Assembly (NCBI GenBank): GCA_964030475.1
Contig: CAXIPT010000004.1
Location: 605,422 to 669,421 of the forward strand
Source: Tethya wilhelma
Lineage: Eukaryota; Porifera; Demospongiae; Tethyida; Tethyidae
Direction: 5' to 3'
DNA: 64,000 bases
Position numbers and translations under genes: made by a program. The notes beneath the pieces were generated by a model. That model ran no database searches and had not been told where the DNA came from. It saw only the letters and a list, made by a program, of their open reading frames with translations. Positions within the stretch are counted from its first letter, which is position 1, and every line of letters begins with the position of its first letter. Positions 1 to 12,305 of the stretch are shown in pieces.

Positions 1-76
<76 letters not shown>
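1..76. repeat. (CA)n microsatellite
   Basis: About 38 CA units at the window edge, within an intron of gene A. Confidence 0.98.
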
Positions 77-78
<2 letters not shown>

Positions 79-545
79 ATCACTTACTAATAAAGAAGAA
101 TCAGTGCCACTGTATTGCCTAGCCATGGCCTGAGGTGGCAGTGGTCTTCCCTGGATAGTGCCCACCATCCCCTGACCAGCAGCACTGCCTTGATGCTGCT
201 GTACATCATGATGTGGTTGTATCTCATGTTGATAGTGTCCACCAAGTTGAGCCATTGAGGAGCCATATTGTTGACCCTGATAAAAAGGTTCCTGTCCAAA
301 CGCTGTTGCAGAAATATAAACAAAAGAAGTACGTTCACAATAGAAGTATTTGAGTATGGAGTCTAGACTTGCTATAACACTAAAACTTAATAATGACATG
401 TATATACCTTGTTGAACACTTTCAACACTCCCCTGTGGTTTGTAAAATGGAGGTGGTAGTTGCGAACTCCTTTGGTGAGTGGAAGAAGTTGATGGCATAG
501 GTTGTCCATAAGGTTGGCTGTTCATCTGCTGAGTAGGCTGTGAGA

Positions 546-591
<46 letters not shown>

Positions 592-3500
592 ATAGTGGTC
601 ATGGTTGAGGGATGATTTTTGAAAAATGTTTATCTTACTTTTGACTCAGCTTCTTCATGTGTTTGTTCCAGTGTCTCTTGGTACAACTGAATTTTATCTT
701 GTAAAGCACTTCGTGTCTTCATCAGTTGACCTCTTGTCCTGTCTAGCTCGACATAGGTTTCAGTGTATTGACCTTTGACCCTCTCTAGCTCAGCTCTGGT
801 GCTATTCAGTTCACCTCTGTACTCTTCCACTTGTTTCCTGATCTGTTTCACTTGTTGGTTTTTGCCCATCACCTCAATATTCCTTTCTTTGACAGTTTCA
901 TCTAGTTGTTGCTTGAGTTTGGCAACTTCTTCTTGCACTCTTTCAAATTGTTCATTCAGAGCTGCCTTCTCCCTCAGTATTTCCTGGCAAGCTGCCTGCA
1001 AACAAGCAACTTCATCATTGTGCCGTCCAGCTGCATCTTCACGATCTTTCCTTTCTCTTTCAAAATCTTCTTTATACTGTATTGCCTGTAAAAAATCCAG
1101 TATGAATATACATAACTGTATAATACCATGAATTATGTATACCTGGTGTCTAGCAACTTTAAGTTCATCTTGTAGGTCCCGGGTCCGTTTATCATTCTCC
1201 TTGACTTTAGCTGTAAGAGTTGAAACTTGTGTTCTGAAATGTTCCAATTGTCCTTTGATTCGATCAAGAGGTTCTTGTTGAACCATTAACTTATGATGCT
1301 CCTGTTGGATCTCTTCAAATCTCTGCTTTAGAACAATATTCTCTCTGCCAACCACAGCCAGATCTTTCTCTTTCTGAACAATATCAGCCCTCAATGCTTG
1401 TAGTTCAGCCTGCATGGCCAGCAGGACAAAAAATATATCTATTTAAAACAACCAACAAGCATAGCAGACAATATCCTTACATCAACTAAATTCTGCTGTG
1501 TCTCCACTTGGCCAAAAGCTACTTCTCTTTCAGCCAATTCTTGTTGGTAGGAGTCATACTGAGATCTACGATTTGCAGTTATTGTTATTGAACAATGCAT
1601 GTTACTTACCATTAGGCGTCTTTCTTTTAGTCGACTTTTCAACTTTTGAACTTTTTTTCCAAGAAGTTCTTTGTCTGTTTTGAGAAAGCTGGCCTCCTTG
1701 GCATTAGTTTCTACTAGCTCTTTAAGTACAAATGCCATTTCTTTGAAAGTTCCATACTGTTCTTTTAGGCTCTCAAATGTAGAGAATTGCTCATTCAAAG
1801 TCTGAAAATTTCTCTGCCAAATCCCTGCTTGTAAACTGATTTCATGTAACTTTCGATTACTTTCCTGTCAAAGAAATAGATAGTAATGGAAAAAAAAATA
1901 TGATAAGATTATTACTATAGGCTGTCTATAGCTTTAGCTAATCATTAAGGCAGCCAATTTACATTTAGTTGAGATTGAAGTTGAATTATAGCTAGATTCT
2001 TGTCCAAGATTTCTTGATAATGATCTTTAAGAGGCTTGCTTTCATGTACAGCAGCTTGCAAACTCTCCATGGATTGCTGTATAAGCTTCAGATACTCATA
2101 CAAAACATACCGTGGCAAAAGTTGCCCATACTATACTGGCTAACCTCTAGTTTGCTAATAGTGTCTTTTACAGCATCATTTTCTTGCTTCCAGAGACGTC
2201 CATCTTCCCTTTCATGCTATATATTAAAATTTTAAAAAAAGTTACTATCCCTGCATGCATTAATAATTATTATGCTAAACATTACGAATTAATTCCTTCA
2301 AGTTATTATACTCACATCAAGAGTATATTGTAGTTCTTCTACTTTATTCATGAAAACATCAATTTCTAACTATATTAATGAAAGAAAGTGTTATGCAAAA
2401 TTTGATTAATAATGCATGATTGTTATAAGATTTTTCCTGGTTTATATTCATCTTATATTATACACATCACCCTAATAATTATTATAATGAACCTGAGATG
2501 TCTCGAGCTTGTCTTTTGATTCATTCAACTGCATTTGAAGAGTTTCAACACTGCAATTAGCTGCTTTTGACTTTCTTAAAACATGAAGTTCTGCCTAAAA
2601 AAATTTCAGGTTTATAATAGGAATAATTTATTGCCATTCATACACACATTACATGCATTTCTTTCAGACACACTATACTGATTCAGGACATCAATCTCAT
2701 TGCATGGTTGAAAATTAACCATGTTAACAGAAAATTTAATAATAATTTATAGCAACAGTTACTGCTGTAATAATGATCATCATCAAGCATGCATCCATGC
2801 ACACATTACCTTAGCTTTGCTAAGATCAGCACTTAAACTCTTCACTCTGCTCTTCAGAAATGGAGAGTGATCAGCGGCTTGCAATCTTACTTGAGCCTCT
2901 AAGGTCTGTATCTTCTTGTCTTTTTCCTCAAGAACTTCTCTTATCTGTTTTTCTGTCTCGGCTGATTCGGTTTGAAGTTTAGCTAGCTTGTCCTGCAATT
3001 CTTTCAACTGTTCATCTGTCTCAGCTAATTTGGCTTTCAATGTTTCATTTTGCTGTTCAGTTTCTTGTGTCTGTCTCATGGTTTTATCAATTGTACTCTT
3101 TAGATTCTTTTCTCCCTCTTTTTTCACCTCAGCTAACTTGCACTCACTTTCTATTTGCATCTCAGCTAATCTTTCTTCCATTTCTTTCTTGTGTTTGTTA
3201 GTAGCTTCAGTCAAAATTCTCTCAATTTCTTGTCTTTTCTGTTCTTTATTCTCAGCTCTAACTCTATCAATTTGTTCCCTACTCTCCTCTCCTGATTTGG
3301 TCTTCACATCATTTTGTATGCAAAATGCAGCACTTCCTTTTGTCAAATCTATCATTACATCACCACCAGTTGCTGTGGGAGAATCATTGATGGATGAAGA
3401 AATTTCAAGAGGATGAGGATGACAACTGCCTGACTTGGTGTTGGATAGTTCACAGATTGTGGTTCAGATTTGTAATCCTTAAATGGAAACTCATGTCCGA

Positions 3501-3846
3501 TAGTACTTTGAGGTGATGCCGTTGTGTTCTTCATGCTACCACCACTGCTTGACTTTCTTGAAGATCGTCCAGTCACTTTCTTTGCTTTGGAAACTAATTT
3601 CTTAATTGCACTTTTCTTCTTTGGTTTAGCACGAGAAGAACTGCTAAACGCTCTATGATGGTCAAAATCCTCTTCTAGCTCTCCCTGTTCAAGGGGTGTG
3701 TCTCCAGAGGGAGATGGACTGACTGCGGATAGAGGAGTTGCCCCGCCTACTTCATGTACCTCACTGCCATGATCTGTTGTTTTGTGCGTGTGAGGGTCAT
3801 CTTTGTTTCCTTTCTTTTTGCTTTTTTCAGGCTTGCCTGCGTCCAT
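1..3846 (-). CDS. Gene A: UBAN-like coiled-coil adaptor, 3' end outside window
   Basis: The start (MDAGKPEKSKKKG) is at 3846; the gene runs leftwards off the window. The N-terminus is Ser/Pro-rich with a TPL/SP cluster and a basic stretch (KKLVSKAKKVTGRSSRK) shared with gene B. Coiled-coil exons follow at about 3400-2810, 2594-2493, 2370-2312, 2220-2146, 2085-1963, 1865-1612, 1565-1482 and 1412-1142. Exon 1085-639 holds YKEDFERERKDRE, the UBAN-type motif. Two Pro/Gln-rich exons (about 548-411 and 302-88) join in frame through a phase-1 junction, and a GTAAGT donor at 87 shows the gene continues. The Pro/Gln-rich part matches the region before the zinc finger in E, H and J, so a zinc-finger ending is expected but not seen. 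The frame is broken near 3410-3445 between exon 1 and the next segment. Exon boundaries come from GT/AG sites and paralogue alignment by eye. Confidence 0.75.
549..590. repeat. (GT)n microsatellite in gene A intron
   Basis: An unbroken GT run of about 42 bp between the UBAN-like exon and the first Pro/Gln-rich exon. Confidence 0.97.
639..1085 (-). other. UBAN-like exon of gene A
   Basis: A 149-codon phase-0 exon starting AIQYKEDFERERKDREDA; the UBAN-type core is intact. It ends at a GTAAGA donor beside a (TG)n microsatellite. Confidence 0.65.
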
Positions 3847-3879
3847 AATGATGACAGGGCGATCAACGAACTATGTTGT

Positions 3880-3957
3880 GGGCGGATCAAAAGTTCATCA
3901 TGTGCGCATGCACAGAGATTGTTTACGTATAATTAGGGGAAATTTTGGGAATTTCCC
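3880..3957. promoter_or_regulatory. Gene A promoter module: GGGCGG, TACGTA, kappaB
   Basis: GGGCGG at 3880-3885, TACGTA at 3924-3929 and GGGAATTTCCC at 3947-3957, which fits GGGRNNYYCC. It lies 34-111 bp upstream of the start of A. Confidence 0.6.
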
Positions 3958-4242
3958 TAGCTGGTTATATATACTACGTTGACCGTGCAATCAAAGTGTC
4001 CTAAACCCTTGTAATCAGCTGACATGTAATCCTCTGATTCATACTAAAAGATGGAGAGAGAAACAAAGCCAGAAGGCCTAATCATGATGGTGTACAGTCT
4101 AGTGCTGGTAAAAGACTAAATATCAAAAATTAATCATAAACTTCCTCTTGGTGACATAATATCAGGGTGCACAGAAAAAAAAATCAAAATCACTATAGTT
4201 ATCTACAAGAACAGACAATTGTAACAAACATGGGTCTACAAG

Positions 4243-5196
4243 CTACAATGGAATCATACCAAGTTTATTCAGTTGAATCAACACTTTGTTGAGGTCTTGA
4301 AGTTTGCGTGGAAACTTGCCACTGAGTTCTTTCATCATTGTGTTCAGTTCCATGGTACTTGGTCTTGCCTTGCTGTCATCTTGAAGGCACTGGTGAATGA
4401 GAGGATAGAGGAAATGTTGGTTTCCGATCTTAGACATCCACTGTCTGCGTTTGTAGAGCTCAGATTCTCCTTTAGTTACGATAACATCTGGTACGTTTTG
4501 CCATGAGAATTCTGGGAACTCTTGTAAAGCAACAAACAAAGCTAGTACACCAAACGAAAAGATGTCTAACTTTAGATTGTACTCTGGTTTGTCTTGAAGA
4601 GCCTCTGGAGGCATGTAGCCCATGGTACCAGGAGTTTTAGAGAGTTCTTGTGAGTGTCGAGCTTCAACAATCCTTGAGACACCAAGATCGGCTATCTTGG
4701 CTCGTAGGTTTGAAGTAAGAAGGATGTTGCCTGCTGTCAGATCGCGATGAAGGATCGATCGGTTGTGGAGATGAAGAAGACCATAGGTCACATCGACAAG
4801 AATGGAAAACCTAATTGAAAGAGGAATGAAAAGTTTTTCCACTTGATATGTTTCAAGACACTTTTTAAGATCTATTGGTAGACGCTCCATGACAAGAGTG
4901 AGATCGTACTTGTCTCGGCCGTATCGTACCCCCATGAACTGTACGATGTTAGGATGTCGAATCTTGCTCAGGAGGATGCATTCTTGACGAAACTTTTCCT
5001 CAATGCCTCTTCTTTGCAGCCCTTGTACATCGTAGTGCTGAGCAGGGATGAGGATGTCTTGAACTCGTTTAGCGATGCACTGAATCCCGTCTATTTCAAC
5101 AGCATAGACAGTTCCATAGCAACCAGTTCCCACTTTCCTACTAGCAGGTAGGGGGTCTTGAAAGTGAAGTCTGTACGGAGCTAGTTCATCATCAAC
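4243..5196 (-). other. Kinase-domain exon of gene B
   Basis: A single exon carries the whole kinase. Visible motifs in order are a Gly-rich loop GTGCYGTVYAV, the beta-3 Lys in CIAKRVQ, an alpha-C Glu in FRQECILLSKIRHPN, the catalytic loop HRDLTAGNILL, DLG in KIADLGVSR, a GTMGYMPPEAL P+1 loop, DIFSFGVL and ARPSTMEL. The Lys usual in Ser/Thr kinase HRDLKxxN is Thr here. The N-lobe insert DILIPAQHYDVQGLQRR is shared with gene G but not with D or F. Confidence 0.9.
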
Positions 5197-8100
5197 CTAA
5201 ACAAAATGAGCATATTATTGTCACACTGACTGCATGTGATGAGCGTTTCTAAAAATCTTTTAGCTTACAGAAGTTTGATTTTTCTTTTGAAGTTCTCCAC
5301 GGTGCCACTGAAGTTGAGATTGGTATTCTTGTACTGCGGTTCTGCTTCTCTGCAAATCTTCCCTCAACCTGGCAGTCTATATATGCATACCAAGTAAGCA
5401 TGCACACATCACATCATAGGAGTGTTAATTTGAATAGTTAACTTACTACTTGTGTCTCTTCTTGAACTCTTGCTTGGGTTTGCAGTAGTTGACCGCTCAC
5501 CCTGTCTAACTCTATACAGGTTTCAGTGTATTGACCTTTGACCCTCTCTAGCTCAGCTCTGGTGTTATTCAGTTCAACTCTGTACTCTTCCACTTGTTTC
5601 CTGATCTGTTTCACTTGTTGGTTCTTGCCCATCACCTCAACAGTCTTCTCCTTCACAGTATCTGCTAGCTGTTGCCTGAGCCGAGCAACTTCTCTTTGAA
5701 CTCTTTCCAGACTATCTTCGATACCTTTCTTCTCATGTAGTGTTAGCTCAAGATTCTTTTCTTTTGTCTGCCTGTCTTCATCAATTTCATCAACTTTAGT
5801 TTGCAAGCTTTCATTTGTCCCAGTCATCATCTGAAGCTCCTCCTTCAGGTGGTCAAGCTGATCGCTGAGGTGTGCTGCACTTTGTTCAAATCCAGCTTTA
5901 GCTTGTTTTGTGATTTCTAGTTCTTTGTTGAGCTGAGCAAGATGCTGTGTACTCTCATCTCTGGCTTCCTCAAAGGTCTTTCGCTGGTTGTCAGTCTCCT
6001 TTTTGAGTTCAGTTATCCTTTCTTCTTTTTGTAAGTTTTCTACTTTCAGTTTGTCAATCTCTGCCTTCAGTAGTTCCTCTTGAGTGCGAAGTTCATCTGC
6101 TACTTTTTGACTGTCCACTTGCCAGCGAGCTTTGTCTTGATCATAACGTCCAGCAGCTTCTTCACGATCCTTTCTTTCTCTTTCAAAATCCTCTTTGTAT
6201 TGAGCCGCCTATTCAGAACAAAATATTGGTTTAGTGATCTATAAATTAATGTATTTTTCGTACCTCCAGTTTTCTGACTTCAATTTCAGTATACAACTCT
6301 TCAACAACGTCCAGTAAACGATTTCTTTCAGCAGTAATTTTGTGCAACTCTTCTTTGATAGCTTTTAACTCATCATTCAGTGTTCCTTTGATATCTATTG
6401 CCTGCATACACGATGAGCAAAATAAATTATTACAGTCACATGCAGTCAAACAATTTGACAATGTCCTAAATTACCACTATTTTTCTTGCTTCAAGTTCAT
6501 CTTCCAACTGTTGAACTTGTTTCAGTAGCTCTTCTTTCTCTTGTGTGAGAGTGCTGGCTTTATTAGCAATAGTCTCTACCTGCTCTTTAAGACTAGTAGC
6601 CATCTCTTTGAAAATTTCATACTGAGACTTCATACGGTCAAATCCAGAGAGTTGATCATTTAATCTCTGGTTAGATCTACGAAGAGAATCATAATGTCCT
6701 CGTAGATCTTCTAATTCAACATTAGCTTCACGTAACTTCCGATTATCCTCCAGTTTTACTACCTGTAAAAAAAAACGACAATAAAACACACACACATGGC
6801 AATAAAGACACATGACTAAAGTATTATTTTTAAATGTACATGACTATTACTAACCTCTAATCTCTTAATGGTATCCTTTGCACCATCATTTTCTTGTTTC
6901 CAAGTAAGGCTTTCACCCTCAAAATGTGCTATTTCATGCTACAATTAAGTTTATGATAAAAACGTGAATAATTATTATATTCAATCAGATAAGTGAATTG
7001 ATTCCTGCTCACATGAAGATCTTGCTGCTGGTCTGTTACTTTGAAATTCACTAAATAGTACAGTGCACACACAATATACCTTTGCTTTTTCGAGCTGCCT
7101 TTTCAATTCCGTCACTATCCTGCTCTGTTCTTTAGCACCTACTAGCTTCTCTCTCTTACTGGCAATTGTCTGAAATGACCTCACTTGAACCTCTAGACTC
7201 TCTATCTTCTTGTCTTTCTCTTCAACAACTTGTCTCAGTCGGACCACCTCTGTCTTTGGATCATCACCTGGTGAGAGACTGCCATCAGCTCTCAAGGAAC
7301 GAGTCACATTAAGGTAGGCTTCACTAGTGCTGGCTTTTTGATCACATAACTGCTTCAATTCTTCATCTCTAGATTTAAGCTTCTCTAGTAACTCCATCTT
7401 TTCTCCATGCACTTTCAGGTAGTTCTTTCGTAAACGTTCTAAAGTAGCTTGTTGCTCAGCCTCCTCTCTGTCCTGGTCATCTTGTGTCTGTATTGACTTC
7501 CTCAGACGATCTAATTCCTCTCGGAGTTGGTCTGACTCTTGACGAAGTCTCTCTGATTCCTGCTGGGTGTCTTCCAACTGTTTCTCTAGCTGCTCCACCT
7601 TCTGAGTATCAGTCAGGTTGGGGGGCTGGTTAGGGTAAGGGTGAGGGAGAACATTGTGATACACCTTGATGTAACAAGTAGTAATACGTACTGTAGGAAT
7701 GGGCAGTGCTGTAAATGTAAGACTCTGAATTTCGGCACATGACTACTGTATTTTCATTCTGTGATGGACTGCATGAATTCATAAGTCAGCATATTGCATC
7801 ACGTCAAAATTATAGCCATGCAGGTTATTGCAACCATTATAATATTCATGACTCATCGATCAGAATCAGATACAAAAGACTTGGATAAAAAAAATGAGGT
7901 AGTCATGAGCCGAAATTCAGAGCTAGCCCTACCTTTACCCCCTGAAAAACCCTGTAATATGGTATAAGCATGCAAATTAGAACACTGCCTAGATTTTGTT
8001 TGTGGATNTGTGTGTGTGTGTGTGTGTGTATGTGTATCAGATAAAATCAACCATTGCTGATGTACCATACATTATGGGTTGTCAATAGCTCAATGGTAGT

Positions 8101-11100
8101 AAATGTCACACAATGTCATGCCAAGATAGTAAAGGAATGGGTGTAGTTTACATGAAGTTAACTTCAAACAGAGGAAGTGGCCATAACTACAAACCACTTC
8201 ACTGCTGAGTCAGCAAAAAAAATGGAACTGCTGACTTAGCAACTAACTTTTAGGAAAGAATTAACTCACATGTGGTAGTTGTAGCAGTGGTTCATCAGGA
8301 TCAGCAGAGGAGCTAAACCCGGGAAGTGGTGGACTAGCCATTTGTTGTTTCATGTCAGCAATCACTTTCAACTGATGAAACTCTTCCTTCAGTTGTTCAT
8401 GTTCTTCTTGTAGCTGTCTGAACTGTTCTTGAAGATCTTCATCACGCTGATTGTATTTAGCTTCTTCCTTCAGTCGTCTAATCTCCTTCTCAGACTTCTC
8501 GACTAGTCTTCGCAAGTACTCCTTTTCAGCTGTGGCACCATCCAGACTGTCTTCTTTGTCTTTTAGCTGCTCTTTCAGCTCTTTATACTTAGCTGTATTT
8601 TGCAGCTCTTGTAATTTTTGACTATCACTTGTTTCTTTCACAGTACTTTGTAGTGTCTTCAGTTTCATTTCCATTTCAGCCGTTTCATCAACATGTCTCT
8701 TGTTTTCACTTTCAATCTGTGCTTGGAGCTCCTTGACAGTTTTGTCGTGTTCCTCAACCATTAACTTTTTCTCTTCATCATTGGTTTGCTTTAGTTGTTT
8801 GATTTCGTCTTCATGTTGTTGCTGAAGTTCAACTTGTATTTCAACTCTTAATGTTTCAATCTGTGCATCTTGAACACTACCACCAGCGAGGTCAATTTCT
8901 TTTGCTTGTTCAGCCAATTCTAGTTGGTCTTGGAGCTGTTTGATCATCTCATCTTTCTGTTCTATGTCAGCTCTGAGCTTTTCAGTTTCATCATTTTTGT
9001 GAATATCAGCCAATTGTTGCTTTAGCTCTTCCAATTCTTGTTCTTTTGCTTGTTGCACATTCCTCATTTCAGTCAACTTGGCTTTCAGTGTTTCATTCTG
9101 TTGTTGAGTTCCTTTCAATGTTCTTCCAGTTGCAGCAGCCATTTGTCTTGTGGTATTGCCAATTGCAAGCTTCAGATTCCACTCACCCTCCCTCATGACC
9201 TCAGCTAATCTTTCCTCCATTTCTTTCCTGTGTTTGTTAGTAGCTTCAGTCAAAATCCTTTCAATTTCTAGTCGTCTTTGTTCTTCACTCTCACCTCTAA
9301 GTCTATCAATTTGTTCCATGCTCTCCTGACGAAGTCTTTGGATAGTGTCTTCTGCTTCACTTTGTCTTCGTATCAGATCACTATGCTCTCTTTGTAACCT
9401 TTCATACTCTGACTCATCTCCTGGTTTGGTCTTCACATCAGTTGTACTGCTGTCATTTTGTAAGTAAAACATAGCACCTTCTTTTTGAGTACTATCTTCT
9501 CCAGAGACATCAGGTGTTGCACCATCTCCACCATGGGATGTCTTGCTACCATCAACAGGTGATCCTGGTTTGTCATCAGCACTGCTTGAGGTAGGTTCAT
9601 GTTGTAGATCAGGTACAGTTTCTATAGTGGTGTTTCCACCTCCTTCTTGCTCTGTACATATACTTGGTCCTGGTGATCCAGCTCTCAGACCACGAGGAGT
9701 CTGGCCACTTATAAGGAATGGCTTAGATTCGTCATCAGTACTAGATTTGAACACAGTTTCAGTTTCGTTTTCCCCCAGAGGTGGCTTAGGATCGGTGGCT
9801 GTGGGTGTGGCATTATTAGAATCATTGGTTTGAGAATTCTCCAGAGGATGACGTCGAGGATTGGTTGGTGTCTGACCTGGAGTTGTTGGGTTTGAGGGAG
9901 TTAATACTATCTGATCATGTGAAACATCTTCCTGAGATCCTGTTTCTTTCTTGAGAGTTTCCTGATCTTTCAATTGTCTAACTTGTTCCCTTGACTCTGC
10001 CAACAGTTGATCTCTCTGAGCTAGCTGAGCTCTCAAGGCTTCAATTTCTTGTTGAGTGTTTGTTGGTGTTGCAACAGGGGTAGCAGCTGAGCTAGAAGGA
10101 GTCAGAGTGTTTGTTGGTGATGACAGCTGCTGGTCATATGACTCTTTTCCTGGTAGGTGAAGATCCTGTGTACAACAGGAGATACAAGAATACCAAAAAT
10201 GGGTTACACATACAGTATAATGTAGTGTAATTAAAGTATGATATAATAATTCCGAGCGAAGCGAGACTAGATTTGCTGTATACAAAAAAAAGTTATGCAA
10301 GTGGTGGTAGTGGTGGTGGTGGTGGTGGTGGTGTCGACACACCTTGCCGAGAACTGGACTCTGGTAGAATAGCTCAACAAAGTAAGTAGATTTTATTGGC
10401 TATGTATGGCTCGAAGATCCGAGTCAGTCTCTGGAGTGACTTTTAAAGACAGATTCCATTGCTAAATGGCATTTTTGGCCAACTGACGGCAAACCTAAAA
10501 GTAGTTTTTAGAATTGACGATCCGATCCTGTCTGAAAAATGGACTCTGGTAGATCGAGAAACTAAGCAAAATTAACAAATTTTACTAGCTTGAACAGTCT
10601 CTTGGCCAACTTCTAGCAATGGTTTCCATTGCTAACTTGCATTTCTGGACTAAACCTGAAAGTAATTTTCTAAATTGACGATCCGATCCTTTCAATTTTG
10701 ACTCATGTTAGTCTTTTGTTTTCTTTCTTGACGATCCAGTCCTATTAATATAATAACTATAGCATGCATGTATGAGCAGAGTGCAACTGGCGAGCATGCA
10801 GTGCGTGCAGGAGCGCTGAGCGAGATTTATGCATCACGTATACCCCTAGTTATAGTATGCATCCTTGTATACAAGTCATAATCTTCAAATAACTGATTGG
10901 TAGACTTTAAAAAACACACCATGATTAATTTTATGTGTTCACTTACCAATTTTGGAGCCACTGTGTCAGATTGGGCAAGTGTTGATGGGAACTTTGTGGA
11001 TGATGGTTCAAATTTGTAGTCCTCCAGTGAAACAACATCTTCAGAGTCTTTCAAGTGAGGAACATCTTCAAATGATGAGTAAATATCTGGTCGTGAGGTC

Positions 11101-11699
11101 AGCTGTTTCTGTAAGGGAGACACTACACATTGAGGTGATGTAGGACTCCATATGCTACCACTGCTAGACTTTCTTGAAGATCGTCCTGTTACTTTCTTTG
11201 CTTTGGAAACAAATTTTTGAAAACGATTTTTTTTCTTCTGCTTTCCAGAAGCTGAGCTATCATTACTGGCTCCATCATCAAATTCTTCACCATCTTCATC
11301 TAGCTCTCCATGAAGGGGTTGATCATGAGGTGTGTCACTAGGGTGTGGGAGTGTTTGCTGTGCATTTGGAGACAATGGAGTAACACCACCTTCCTTTACA
11401 ATGTCATGTACTCCTTCTTTCTTGCGATGATCACCGCCCTGTTGACTGGATAATTTCTTACTGAGCTCACTTTTCTTTGGCCTGTCAGGAGTAGAACTGG
11501 TATTTACCCCATCATCATCCTCTCTCTCTCCTTGTTGAGACTGTTCAAGGGGTGTGTCCTCAGAGGGAGGTGGACTGACTGGGGACAATGGAGTTGCTCC
11601 TTCTCCTACAGGTACTCCTTGGTCTGGAGTTTTTGGAGGATCATCTTTGGACTTATTTTCTCCTTTATTTTTGTCTTCCTTTGGCTTGCCTCCACCCAT
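4243..11699 (-). CDS. Gene B: UBAN-like coiled coil fused to C-terminal TKL/RIPK-like kinase
   Basis: The start MGGGKPKEDK is at 11699. Exon 1 (11699-10947) is Ser/Pro-rich, acidic and basic in turn, with repeated TPLSP motifs. Exon 2 (about 10166-8270) is a 630-residue Gln/Glu/Lys-rich coiled coil. Exon about 7626-7080 starts PPNLTDTQKVEQLEKQ; short coiled-coil exons lie between 6900 and 6250. Exon 6208-5447 carries YKEDFERERKDREEAAGRY (UBAN-type) followed by further coil. The last exon (5196-4243) is a full kinase domain ending GMIPL. UBAN coils in NEMO, optineurin and ABIN bind linear ubiquitin; kinases with a DLG motif include RIPK1. I infer a cytosolic signalling kinase with its own ubiquitin-reading coil. 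An exact kappaB consensus lies 150 bp upstream. Very close to D in layout. Confidence 0.82.
5447..6208 (-). other. UBAN-like exon of gene B
   Basis: The exon opens AAQYKEDFERERKDREEA. The D-F-x-x-E-R-x-x-R-E core matches the UBAN core of NEMO (D311, F312, E315, R316, R319, E320). About 240 residues of coiled coil follow, ending with the shared stretch GKNQQVKQIRKQVEEYR. This is a family-level inference from the motif; no alignment was run. Confidence 0.65.
7626..8269. other. Gene B intron with (TG)n and ambiguous base
   Basis: A 640-bp intron. (TG)n lies at about 8008-8028 with an N at 8007. The stretch 8116-8215 is homologous to 20070-20310 in gene D. Confidence 0.7.
10168..10946. repeat. 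Gene B first intron: two degenerate direct repeats and a (GGT)n tract
   Basis: A (GGT)n tract is at about 10302-10332. Two roughly 170-bp degenerate copies run about 10353-10530 and 10540-10700; both contain GGACTCTGGTAGA, TTCCATTGCTAA and TTGACGATCCGATCCT. Confidence 0.6.
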
Positions 11700-11787
11700 G
11701 GTGAGGAAAAGCGTAAGAGGGTAGACTAGCAGTAATCTTACTCGAATGTATACCAGCTGTTTTTCCTGATTTGATGTACTATAACGT

Positions 11788-11859
11788 GGGCGGGTCTCAT
11801 CACGAGATTGTATGATTACGTTATTATCATTTCAGTTGTGAGAAATTTGGGAATTTCCC
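11788..11859. promoter_or_regulatory. Gene B promoter module: GGGCGGG, TTACGTTA, kappaB
   Basis: GGGCGGGTCTCATCACG at 11788 is shared with the D/E promoter. TTACGTTA is at 11816-11823 and GGGAATTTCCC at 11849-11859, an exact kappaB consensus 150 bp upstream of B. Confidence 0.6.
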
Positions 11860-11916
11860 TGTGCATACACGAACACACAAACACTAATTTTTTTCCCAAG
11901 TACTTGCATACTGATA

Positions 11917-12305
11917 TCATACTAAGCTGCAATCAGAAAACTGATAGATAGGTTTGATTTCCCAGTCAGTCTGAAGTCGCACATCCTCCCATTCATCGTC
12001 AAGTTGTTTCATCACTTCTTCACTACCCCTAACCACAAACCACCAACGTAAGGGTTTATCTTTGTCAGTAGATTCCTTGTACTTGCGCTTGACTTGAAGC
12101 TCTTCCTTTGGGATGCTAGTAAGTGCCGTCAGTGTGGATAATACTGCTGAAACTGTGGTTGTCTTCAACGTGCCCCATATCTTTCTTGCTCCTTCTACTC
12201 TTTCTTTTTGTCCTGATGTGGTACTGTCAAGAGAATTCAAAATCTTAGGTTCAGGTTCTGCTCCTGTAACTTTCTGTGTGGGCTTTCTCCGCCTGGTGCT
12301 CCGTC
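11917..12305 (-). other. ARKIWGTLK domain exon of gene C
   Basis: About 90 residues with conserved blocks ARKIWGTLKTTTVSAVLSTL, VKRKYK, WWFVVRGSEEVMKQLDDEW and LQTDWEIKP. The same domain occurs in gene I (56300-56570) on the other strand with near-identical DNA. I do not recognise the family. The mix of Trp-rich strands and charged helices suggests a small folded module. Confidence 0.6.
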
